Positions 24,604-31,433 of a stretch of 49,773 nt of DNA are shown one piece after another. Position 1 is the stretch's first letter; each line of letters starts with the position of its first letter. The stretch comes from an uncultured Eubacteriales bacterium (GTDB lineage Bacteria > Bacillota > Clostridia > Monoglobales > Monoglobaceae). Made by a program: the position numbers and the translations under genes. Where the stretch lies: assembly GCA_958352815.1 (NCBI GenBank), contig CATWQA010000011.1, positions 1 through 49,773 of the forward strand. Reading direction: 5' to 3'. The notes below the pieces were generated by a model. It was given only the letters and a program-made list of their open reading frames with translations. It did no database searches and was not told where the DNA came from.

Positions 24604-24854
24604 TTGCTCCTCTCTCGCAAAAAGGCACGCTACGCTACCACCTTTTTGCGAGCTTCACTTACATTTGCTTACTATGTGTCATAAATCTTGTTTTACAAGA
24701 TTTGCGGACTGTCAATAAATCGGTATTTACAATTGTTATATATGTAAATACTTTTCTTAATTTAAATCCTAAGGCTGTAGTGTCGTGTAACAACTAAAAA
24801 TTTATATTCAAATTATAATCCCTGTTATTTTATACACTTACATTGGTGTGTCTG

Positions 24855-25122
24855 TCGCCCGCCCTGTTGCGCTCGCCCGACCTCCCCGAGCGCTCGGGCG
24901 GGCAAACAAAAGCCAAAGCCTTTATCAAAATCCTGTTTGGGGTTTGGGGCGTGAGCCCCAATCGGTTTCCCCGAAGGGGAAAACCGACTGCGCTCGGGGC
25001 GGAGGCTGCTGTGACCCAATTTCAAGGAAATTGGACGGCACCCACATTGCAAATTTAGGTAAAGTAACCAATGTCGATAACAGTCCTACGTTGTTGCCGA
25101 CAGAGCGCAATTGGGTGGGCGA
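24855..25122 (-). mobile_element. MITE-like element with imperfect terminal inverted repeats, copy 2
   Basis: TCGCCCGCCCTGTTGCGCTC (24855-24874) matches the reverse complement of GAGCGCAATTGGGTGGGCGA (25103-25122) at 17 of 20 positions. The 268-bp interior has no gene. It contains the segment CCAAAGCCTTTATCAAAAT, which is the terminal repeat of the 95-bp elements elsewhere, plus GC-rich hairpins. Relative to copy 1 (46-200) it is inverted. No target duplication could be identified with confidence. Confidence 0.6.
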
Positions 25123-25179
25123 AATATTTCAATCTGTCTCAATTTTAACACAGCGGTTGGCTGCGGTCAAGACAAAAAG

Positions 25180-25317
25180 TTAAATTTGTTCAAAATAATA
25201 CTTGTCAATCAATACATCCATTTCCAGCTTAATTCTGTAAATATCGTCATACTGCAGGTTATCGTTTGCAACCAGCTCAGCCATGCGCTGTTTAAGCTCC
25301 ATAATATCCTTTTCCAT
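25180..25317 (-). CDS. Spo0E-like small protein
   Basis: 45 residues, starting ATG at 25317 behind TAGGAGG, whose first three bases are the lgt stop codon, so it is translationally coupled to lgt. The two-helix hairpin layout and the C-terminal KLEMDVLIDKYY align with the Spo0E signature SQxLDxLIxxY; the Asp is kept but the Ser-Gln is replaced by Lys-Leu. Spo0E proteins dephosphorylate Spo0A~P or related response regulators; with the altered signature that activity is uncertain. It is the last gene of the M16-M16-lgt operon. Confidence 0.6.
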   Translation of the reverse strand: MEKDIMELKQRMAELVANDNLQYDDIYRIKLEMDVLIDKYYFEQI

Positions 25318-25327
25318 AAACATCCTC

Positions 25328-26191
25328 CTAATTCCCCTTAGTTTCGTCTGTTTCGGGATTTTTATGCGAATTTCTTTTAAGTATATTAATTTTTATATTT
25401 TTCTTCTTCATAATTCTGCCGCCGATAATTCCCCCAAGCCCCAGCAAAACCGACATAAGAGCCAGGATTTGAGAAATTCTGAACATTCCTAAATAAAGGG
25501 AATCGGTTCGCAGACCCTCGATGAAAAATCTGCCTGCGCCGTACCACAGAATATAGGCGCAAAATACTTCTCCGTTAAACGACTTGTGTTTTCTGTAATT
25601 AAACAGAATAATGAATCCAATCAGGTTCCACAGGGATTCGTACAAAAACGTCGGGTGCACCGTTTCGGCGTATGTATGACCGTCTGAGGTGATGGTCATT
25701 GCCCAGGGCAGAGTTGTGGTTGTTCCGAATGCCTCGCCGTTTACGAAGTTTCCCCAGCGGCCTACGGCTTGACCGATGAGCAGCCCGACCGCCAGAATAT
25801 CCAGCACTAAACGCATGTTGATTTTCTTAACATAGCAGTACACGGCAACAACTATGCACACGCCTATGACAGCTCCGTATATGGCAATGCCGCCGTTTCT
25901 GATATCAAAAATCTCCCACAGATTGCCGCGGTATTGGTCAAAGCTGAACGCCACATAATAAATTCTGGCGCATATTATGGCGACGGGCACACATATTACA
26001 AACATATTCAGCAGGTCGTCCTGACTGAGTTTACAGCGTTTAAACTCATATAAGCCGTAAAGCAAGGCAAGGATTATGCCTGTGCCGATAATAATTCCGT
26101 ACCAATACACCTCAAAGCCGCCTATTGTAAAGGCAGCTCTGTTGATGCTTAGGTGTATTCCCAGGTTCGGAAAGGATATTTGGTTTGTCAT
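25328..26191 (-). CDS. lgt: Phosphatidylglycerol:prolipoprotein diacylglyceryl transferase
   Basis: 287 residues, about seven membrane segments. GGIAIYGAVIG stands in the place of the HGGL motif, as in many Firmicutes, and GQAVGRWGNFVNGEAFG is the Lgt signature. It transfers diacylglycerol to the lipobox cysteine of prolipoproteins at the membrane; candidates here are the proteins at 20877-21677 and 37165-38457. It follows the M16 protease gene by 21 bases and ends in a basic Lys-rich cytosolic tail. Confidence 0.95.
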   Translation of the reverse strand: MTNQISFPNLGIHLSINRAAFTIGGFEVYWYGIIIGTGIILALLYGLYEFKRCKLSQDDLLNMFVICVPVAIICARIYYVAFSFDQYRGNLWEIFDIRNGGIAIYGAVIGVCIVVAVYCYVKKINMRLVLDILAVGLLIGQAVGRWGNFVNGEAFGTTTTLPWAMTITSDGHTYAETVHPTFLYESLWNLIGFIILFNYRKHKSFNGEVFCAYILWYGAGRFFIEGLRTDSLYLGMFRISQILALMSVLLGLGGIIGGRIMKKKNIKINILKRNSHKNPETDETKGN

Positions 26192-26212
26192 AAGCTACCT
26201 CCCCGAAATGAG

Positions 26213-27511
26213 TTATTCTATAGGAACAATCGTGGACAGCACGCAGTTATTTGTGTCAAAATGGGTCGCAAGTCTGTCGTTTACGTCCTCAACCGTAATT
26301 CTGTCGATTGCATCAGCGTATTCAAGGGGATTGATTCCTTTTAGCAAAAATCTTATAAAGGAATTGCCCATTGCCTCAACGCTGTTAAACGCCTTAATCG
26401 TGCTTGCCTTTGCCACTTTTTTAGCTCGGCTTACCTCATCAGGGCAAATGCCCTTTGCCTGTGTCTCTTTTATGTGAGCCTTAACACGGTCATAGACCTG
26501 CTTCGGGTTCTTAGACTCGCCGCCTATCATAGTGAAGCCGTAACGTTTTTCAAGCTCGGTCTCCGCTCCGAAGCTGCCGTCAATAAGTCCATCGCCGTAC
26601 AGGCTCATGTAAAACTCGCTGCTCTTTCCGAACAGGACGTCAAGAATAATATCGGTGGTAATTTCTCTGTGCAAAAGCTCTTTGCCGTCTGTGTAGGGGG
26701 TGTTGTCCTTAAAGCCGATCTCAAACATGGGCTGAGAAACCACTAACTTTTGCTCAATATATTCCGTTGCTCGTTCCTCGGGCTCAACAATTCCGGGTCT
26801 GTCAATGCTGCCCAGGTTCTTATCAGCGTCAATGTGCTTATCAAGGCGGCGGAGAACCTCGTTTATATCAATGTCTCCCGCAAGAACAAGTATCATATTG
26901 CCGGGGTTGTAGAATGTGTTATAGCACTTGTAAAGAATTTCTTTATCAATTTTTGAAATGCTTTCAACCGTTCCCGCAATGTCAATTTTAACAGGGTTGT
27001 TTTGGAAAAGTGCGCAAAGGGTGTTAAAGAAAACCCTCCAGCCCGGGTCGTCGTCATACATCTTGATTTCCTGCCCGATTATGCCCATCTCTTTGGCAAC
27101 GTTTTCGTCAGTGAAGGCGGGCTTATTTACGAAATCAACCAGTATGTCTAAGTTTTCGTAAAACTTATCCGTACAGCTGAACAGATACGCCGTCAGGTCG
27201 AAGCTGGTAAAGGCGTTGCTTGAGGCTCCTGTTAAGGCGAAGCTGTCAAAGGCGTTGGTGCCGTCGGGCTGCTCAAACATCTTGTGCTCCAAAAAGTGCG
27301 CAATTCCGTCGGGCACAACAGTTTTTTCCTTATCTCCCGGAACCACAAACTCCCTGTCGGTTGAGCCGTAGTCCGTGCCGTATATTGCGTAATACTTGCT
27401 AAAGCCCGATTTTGGGAATACGTAAACCTTAAGCCCGCTTTTGTGGGTGGCAAACAGCATTTCCTCTTTCAGGCTCTCGTTGTAAAATCTTTCGATGTTA
27501 TATTCATTCAT
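26213..27511 (-). CDS. M16 zinc peptidase, catalytic subunit (YmfH-like)
   Basis: 432 residues. The inverted zinc motif HFLEH is at 72-76 (H72, E75, H76), with the distal glutamate region following at about 150. The insulinase N- and C-terminal domains are both present. It overlaps the upstream M16 gene as TAATG, so it is coupled to it. M16 proteins usually work as pairs of one active and one inactive subunit, the likely situation here. In Firmicutes the ymfF-ymfH pair has an unclear peptide-processing function. Confidence 0.9.
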   Translation of the reverse strand: MNEYNIERFYNESLKEEMLFATHKSGLKVYVFPKSGFSKYYAIYGTDYGSTDREFVVPGDKEKTVVPDGIAHFLEHKMFEQPDGTNAFDSFALTGASSNAFTSFDLTAYLFSCTDKFYENLDILVDFVNKPAFTDENVAKEMGIIGQEIKMYDDDPGWRVFFNTLCALFQNNPVKIDIAGTVESISKIDKEILYKCYNTFYNPGNMILVLAGDIDINEVLRRLDKHIDADKNLGSIDRPGIVEPEERATEYIEQKLVVSQPMFEIGFKDNTPYTDGKELLHREITTDIILDVLFGKSSEFYMSLYGDGLIDGSFGAETELEKRYGFTMIGGESKNPKQVYDRVKAHIKETQAKGICPDEVSRAKKVAKASTIKAFNSVEAMGNSFIRFLLKGINPLEYADAIDRITVEDVNDRLATHFDTNNCVLSTIVPIE

Positions 27512-28773
27512 TATGCTACACCATTACCTTTCAAAAAGTACACAGTATCGATTTTGGTCTTGCGGAATGCGTCAACAATTTCCTCCTTTGTGACCTTTTC
27601 GGTCATTCTGATAAGGTCGTCAATCTCGCCCTTGTTGTTCATTATTGACTGGGAGAGGTAATAGTCCTCCATGGTACGCAGTCCGTCCTTCATCGAATTA
27701 AACCTGTTGTATAGATACAGCTTGGAGTTCTCGATTTCGCTGTCCTCAATGTCCCCGCTCAGCATTTTGTTGTATTGAACGAGTATCTCATCATACGCTG
27801 CCTGATACTTGTCGGTCTCGATGCCGCAGCTTATGAACATGGTGCTCTTAAACCGCTCGGTTCTGGCAGTTGCGTAGTACGCAAGGCTCAGCTTCTCGCG
27901 GACGTTGTTAAACAGCTTGGAGAACGGGCTGCCTCCGAAAATGCAGCCTCCCAGCATGAGAGCGTAATATTCCTTTGACGTGGGCTCAACGCCGCAGCGC
28001 AGACCGATACAGAGCTTGCTCTGCACAACAGGAATTTCCTCTACAATGTTGGCAATTTCCTTTCCTGTGGGAACAGCTATTTGGGTTTCCGCATAGGAAG
28101 CGTTTCGCGGCTCAAAGGCTCCACCGAGCTCGGATTTTATAAACTCGATTCCGCCGTCCCCAAAGGCGCCGCTGGCGAATATATCTACCTTTGTCTCTCC
28201 TACAATATGCTTGTAGAACTCATACAGGTTTTGTGCGGTAATGCCCTCCAGTGCGTCAACAGAGCCTGCTTCAAACAATCCGTAGCCCTCATCGGGGAAC
28301 ATTGCTTCGCGGCACTTTACCTCAACGTATTCCCTCTTGTCGTTAATCAAGCCCTCAATTGCGTTTTTCAGGTTCTTCTTTTCACCCTTTAGGTATTCCT
28401 CCGAAAAACCGTTCTCGCCTACAAGGGGGCAGAATATAAATTCTTTTATTAAGTCAACGATTTTTGAAGTCAGGTTCTCTCCTATAAACTCGTCACGGAC
28501 GTACTCAATGCTGAAGTACAGCACCTCGCCGTCGCCCTTGCTGCGTATTCCCGCGCGGAGAGTGGCGCTGTACAGCTCGTCTAAGTATTTGGAGATTTCG
28601 GTCATTGTCTTGTGCTTTGCCGTACCCCTCTTCATAACTGACGGCAGCAGCGCAGCCTTGGTTACGTCCTCGCGGGTCATGGGAATATTAAAGAAAACGC
28701 TGATAACGTTCGTCTTAAACTTTTCGGCGTCAATGAACCTGAAATCGACGCCGTTTTTTATATTTTCGGTCAT
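27511..28773 (-). CDS. M16 peptidase-like protein, non-catalytic subunit (YmfF-like)
   Basis: 420 residues from ATG at 28773, with AAAGGA eight bases upstream; ATGs at 28782 and further upstream lie in or before that site. The HxxEH motif is missing at the expected place, where TREDVTKAALLPSVMKRG stands. The C-terminal M16 domain, with GSPFSKLFNNVREKLSLAYY, is well kept and matches the glycine-rich R/Y substrate-binding region. It is therefore the inactive partner of the next gene, with which it shares a one-base overlap. Confidence 0.88.
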   Translation of the reverse strand: MTENIKNGVDFRFIDAEKFKTNVISVFFNIPMTREDVTKAALLPSVMKRGTAKHKTMTEISKYLDELYSATLRAGIRSKGDGEVLYFSIEYVRDEFIGENLTSKIVDLIKEFIFCPLVGENGFSEEYLKGEKKNLKNAIEGLINDKREYVEVKCREAMFPDEGYGLFEAGSVDALEGITAQNLYEFYKHIVGETKVDIFASGAFGDGGIEFIKSELGGAFEPRNASYAETQIAVPTGKEIANIVEEIPVVQSKLCIGLRCGVEPTSKEYYALMLGGCIFGGSPFSKLFNNVREKLSLAYYATARTERFKSTMFISCGIETDKYQAAYDEILVQYNKMLSGDIEDSEIENSKLYLYNRFNSMKDGLRTMEDYYLSQSIMNNKGEIDDLIRMTEKVTKEEIVDAFRKTKIDTVYFLKGNGVA

Positions 28774-28833
28774 CTTATCCATCCTTTGCAATATATTTAC
28801 GGATCTGCAAATCCGCATTAAAGCCTATTATAG

Positions 28834-28863
28834 ATTATACCACGTTTTTGGCATTTGTGTTGA
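28834..28863 (-). promoter_or_regulatory. Putative promoter of the M16-M16-lgt-spo0E-like operon
   Basis: Minus-strand TATAAT (plus 28834-28839) with TCAACA (plus 28858-28863) 18 bases away. The -10 is perfect, the -35 is 4/6. Confidence 0.5.
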
Positions 28864-28950
28864 TTTTGACTGAATTGTAATCTTGTGTTAACCGAATATT
28901 TAAAAGGCGGCATAACCCGCTCTAAGATATTATTAGCAGTTGCTTTCATA

Positions 28951-28987
28951 AAAATACAAAAAAATAAACCGTTCCGCGGAACGGTTT
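28951..28987 (-). terminator. Rho-independent terminator of the GGDEF-protein gene
   Basis: A perfect palindrome AAACCGTTCCGCGGAACGGTTT (its two 11-base halves at 28966-28987) is followed on the minus strand by ATTTTTTTG. It lies ten bases past the stop codon. Confidence 0.9.
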
Positions 28988-28996
28988 ATACCATAA

Positions 28997-30130
28997 CTAC
29001 TTTCTCTCTTTCATGGCTTTAAGCTGCATGTATCCGATATATGTGTTGCCGCCCTCTGCCTGAGCCTGCTGCAGGGCTTCCTGCGCCATTTCCAGCATTT
29101 TTCCGTATTCGTCGCATTCGCATTCCACAACATCAACAAAGCCGCAGCTTACGGTGATTTTGCCCAGGGGCGCGCCTTTAAACTCGATGTCAAGCCCTCT
29201 GATAATTGAGGAGATACCCTGGCAGACCCGCTGAATACCCTTGTAGTCATGTATAAGGCTGACTGCTACAAGACTTGTTCCGCCGTATCTGTAGATTATA
29301 ATCTCGGTGGGATCGGAAATCCGCTGCATACATCCTCCGATTTTCTTTAAAGCTTTGTCACCCATTTCTCTGCCGTACTTTGTGTTGTATTCCTTAAAGT
29401 TGTCAATATCGATTATCGCCATGCCGCAAAGCGACATTGCAACGCGGGTATCGTTTTCGCCGGACAGATCCTGCATAAGTTTTTTGTAGTTGGGCAGACC
29501 GGTCAGGGAGTCAATTTCTATCTGCCGCAAAAGGATACGGGTGCTGTTAAGATTGCTCACTCTCGATTTGAGGATACGCGTGCCGACAGTTATTCCCGTC
29601 AGCATGGCAACGGTTGAGCTTATCACATCGATTTGAGAGAACTCGTGATCCTTCATGATGACAGAGGCAACACAGTACGCCGCCCAGAGCAGAATTGTAA
29701 AGGAAAAGACGTGGGTCGGATTATCCATAATCGATATGGGGATTAGCGCCAGAAACACCGGGAAAATTACGCCGAGGCTCTCCGCGCCGTAATACACGTC
29801 AAGCACTGCACAAAACGCCATAATCACCGCTAAATAAAAATATATCAGGTATGAGGAATATTCAAGGAGGGAGTTAAATATAATGCAGGTCACGCCGAAA
29901 ATAATGGCGGAAATTACGAACAGGGCAAAGAAAGCCATTGTCTTTCCCGCAAAAAACGGAATTATATAGGTCGCGCAGCACAGCAGAGCCGCAATGACAG
30001 CGCCCAACAAGGCGATTTGCCGCAGGAACTGCAGGTTCGCCTTTTGGATTTCACTGTGATTTATCTCAAATAAGGATTTGTCAATTCTCAATTCAAAAAA
30101 ATCGATTAGCCTGTTAATTTGCTTCTTCAA
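28997..30130 (-). CDS. Membrane protein with a degenerate GGDEF domain
   Basis: 377 residues. About 30-190 has five or six hydrophobic segments; about 205-370 is a GGDEF domain. It retains IDSLTGLPNYKKLMQD and MAIIDIDNFKEYNTKYG, but the catalytic signature GG(D/E)EF reads GGTSL in YRYGGTSLVAVS, so the metal- and base-catalysing acidic residue is missing. The allosteric RxxD is not in its usual place. Cyclic di-GMP synthesis is therefore unlikely; a GTP-binding sensor or partner role is possible. It is a single gene with its own promoter and terminator, divergent from efp. Confidence 0.85.
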   Translation of the reverse strand: MKKQINRLIDFFELRIDKSLFEINHSEIQKANLQFLRQIALLGAVIAALLCCATYIIPFFAGKTMAFFALFVISAIIFGVTCIIFNSLLEYSSYLIYFYLAVIMAFCAVLDVYYGAESLGVIFPVFLALIPISIMDNPTHVFSFTILLWAAYCVASVIMKDHEFSQIDVISSTVAMLTGITVGTRILKSRVSNLNSTRILLRQIEIDSLTGLPNYKKLMQDLSGENDTRVAMSLCGMAIIDIDNFKEYNTKYGREMGDKALKKIGGCMQRISDPTEIIIYRYGGTSLVAVSLIHDYKGIQRVCQGISSIIRGLDIEFKGAPLGKITVSCGFVDVVECECDEYGKMLEMAQEALQQAQAEGGNTYIGYMQLKAMKERK

Positions 30131-30168
30131 GGGTTACACCTCTCTGACTGTTAAAATTGTACAGCAAC

Positions 30169-30197
30169 ATTATAACACTAACGTTAAATTTTTTCAA
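30169..30197 (-). promoter_or_regulatory. Promoter of the degenerate GGDEF gene
   Basis: Minus-strand TTGAAA (plus 30192-30197), 17 bases, TATAAT (plus 30169-30174). Confidence 0.7.
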
Positions 30198-30233
30198 TAC
30201 CGAAATATATTTTGTAAAAATTTCAAAAAATAC

Positions 30234-30262
30234 TTGCATTATAAGGAGTTTTAGTATAGAAT
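30234..30262 (+). promoter_or_regulatory. Promoter of efp
   Basis: TTGCAT (30234-30239), 17 bases, TAGAAT (30257-30262). The efp start at 30306 follows after a short leader carrying AGGAGGA. Confidence 0.65.
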
Positions 30263-30305
30263 GTATGTTAGAGACGATGAAATTATTTTTAGGAGGATTA
30301 TACTA

Positions 30306-30863
30306 ATGATAACTGCTGGTGATTTTAGAAACGGAATGACTTTTGAATATGACGGCAACGTTTGTCAGGTTGTTGAGTTTCAGCATGTTAAGCCCGGAAA
30401 AGGAGCGGCCTTCGTAAGAACAAAGTTTAAGAATGTTATTACGGGAGCTGTTGTTGAGAAGTCCTTTAACCCCACCGAGAAATTTGAAAAGGCAATGATT
30501 GAGAGACGCGACATGGAGTATCTTTATAACGACGGCGATCTTTATTACTTTATGGATCCCGAAACTTATGAGCAGGTTCCCCTCAGCTCCGATCAGTTGG
30601 GAGACGCTCTTAAGTTTGTAAAAGAGAACATGTCGGTTAAGTTCTGCTCGTTTAAGGGAAACGTATTTTCAATCGAGCCCCCCACATTTGTTGAGCTTGA
30701 GGTTGCTCAGACAGAGCCCGGCGTTAAGGGCAACACCGCCACAAATGTTACCAAGCCCGCAACTCTTGAGACAGGGGCTGTTGTTACCGTTCCCATGTTT
30801 ATTAATGACGGTGATAAGATCAGGGTTGACACACGTACCGGTGAGTACATGGAGAGAGTTTAG
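30306..30863 (+). CDS. efp: Translation elongation factor P
   Basis: 185 residues from ATG at 30306 with AGGAGGA at 30290-30296; a frame extension to 30261 is in the promoter region. The tip loop HVKPGKGAAFVRTK carries the lysine that is modified in many bacteria, and the C-terminal GDKIRVDTRTGEYMERV is the family ending. It relieves ribosome stalling at polyproline. No EpmA/YfcM-type modifying gene is nearby. The CD1247-like gene follows after 32 bases. Confidence 0.97.
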   Translation: MITAGDFRNGMTFEYDGNVCQVVEFQHVKPGKGAAFVRTKFKNVITGAVVEKSFNPTEKFEKAMIERRDMEYLYNDGDLYYFMDPETYEQVPLSSDQLGDALKFVKENMSVKFCSFKGNVFSIEPPTFVELEVAQTEPGVKGNTATNVTKPATLETGAVVTVPMFINDGDKIRVDTRTGEYMERV

Positions 30864-30895
30864 TTTCCTATTTTTATTGAAAGGAATTGAGATTT

Positions 30896-31303
30896 ATGTC
30901 TGAAATATCAAAGGATGCGGCTTATATAAAGGGCCTGTTTGACGGGTTGGAACTCGACCCCGATAAGGACGTTACAAAGGTTTTGTCCGCTGTTGTGGAT
31001 TTTATTCAAAAGGCTGCCGACCAGATCGAGATGCTGGATCAGGAGCAGGGCTTCCTTGCCGACCAGATTGACGATGTTGAGGAGGTTATTGATGTTCTTG
31101 CCGAGGAAATCGGCGGTGATGAGCCTATGGGCGATTTGTACCAGATTAGGTGCGAGAACTGCGGCGAGGATATTGAGTTCACAGAGGATGAAATTGACGA
31201 CCTTGTTGAGGGCAACTTTGAGTGCCCCAACTGCGGTGAGATTGTTGAGTTGGATTTGGGCGACGCCGAGTGCGATTGCGGCTGCGGCCATGACCACGAG
31301 TAA
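30896..31303 (+). CDS. CD1247-like protein with zinc ribbon, unknown function
   Basis: 135 residues from ATG at 30896 with AAGGA ten bases upstream. The N-terminal AAYIKGLFDGLELD and the heptad-like acidic helix after it resemble the CD1247 N-terminal family of Clostridia. CENCG and CPNCG form a zinc ribbon, and the last residues, CDCGCGHDHE, are a further metal-binding tail. It often follows efp in related genomes, from memory. The role is unknown; it could be a small adaptor of the translation machinery (inference). Confidence 0.75.
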   Translation: MSEISKDAAYIKGLFDGLELDPDKDVTKVLSAVVDFIQKAADQIEMLDQEQGFLADQIDDVEEVIDVLAEEIGGDEPMGDLYQIRCENCGEDIEFTEDEIDDLVEGNFECPNCGEIVELDLGDAECDCGCGHDHE

Positions 31304-31318
31304 AATAATTAGCTGACG

Positions 31319-31347
31319 GAAGCTCCCGAGAAATCGGGGGCTTTTTT
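31319..31347 (+). terminator. Rho-independent terminator after the efp unit
   Basis: AGCTCCCGA and TCGGGGGCT with loop GAAA, then a run of T. Confidence 0.9.
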
Positions 31348-31433
31348 GTTGCTCTTGGCACGCGTTGTCTCCTATTGTGGCATAGAATAAAAGAGGATAC
31401 CACAGAAAATACTTTTAAGAAAGAGGTAGAGAA

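Larger units (their letters stand above)
24012..24840. repeat. Gene-free stretch of hairpin modules
   Basis: Between the hydG unit and the element at 24855 there is no supported gene. The bases form a string of separate hairpins: TTTTTGTTTACACAAAAA, TCCAAAAAAACTTCG with TTTTTTTGGA, CGTGAAAAATC with GATTTTTCACG, CTTGCC with GGCAAG, CTCGCAAAAAGG with CCTTTTTGCGAG, and AATCTTG with CAAGATT. Several modules recur elsewhere in the window (230-286, 11475-11640). Open frames here of 80-120 codons contain these palindromes and have no ribosome binding sites. Confidence 0.7.

Noticed and set aside
24012..24797. Several overlapping plus-strand frames of 85-120 codons in the repeat region
   Set aside because: They run through palindromes and the direct repeat, so the proteins repeat the same stretches; no ribosome binding sites and no family resemblance.
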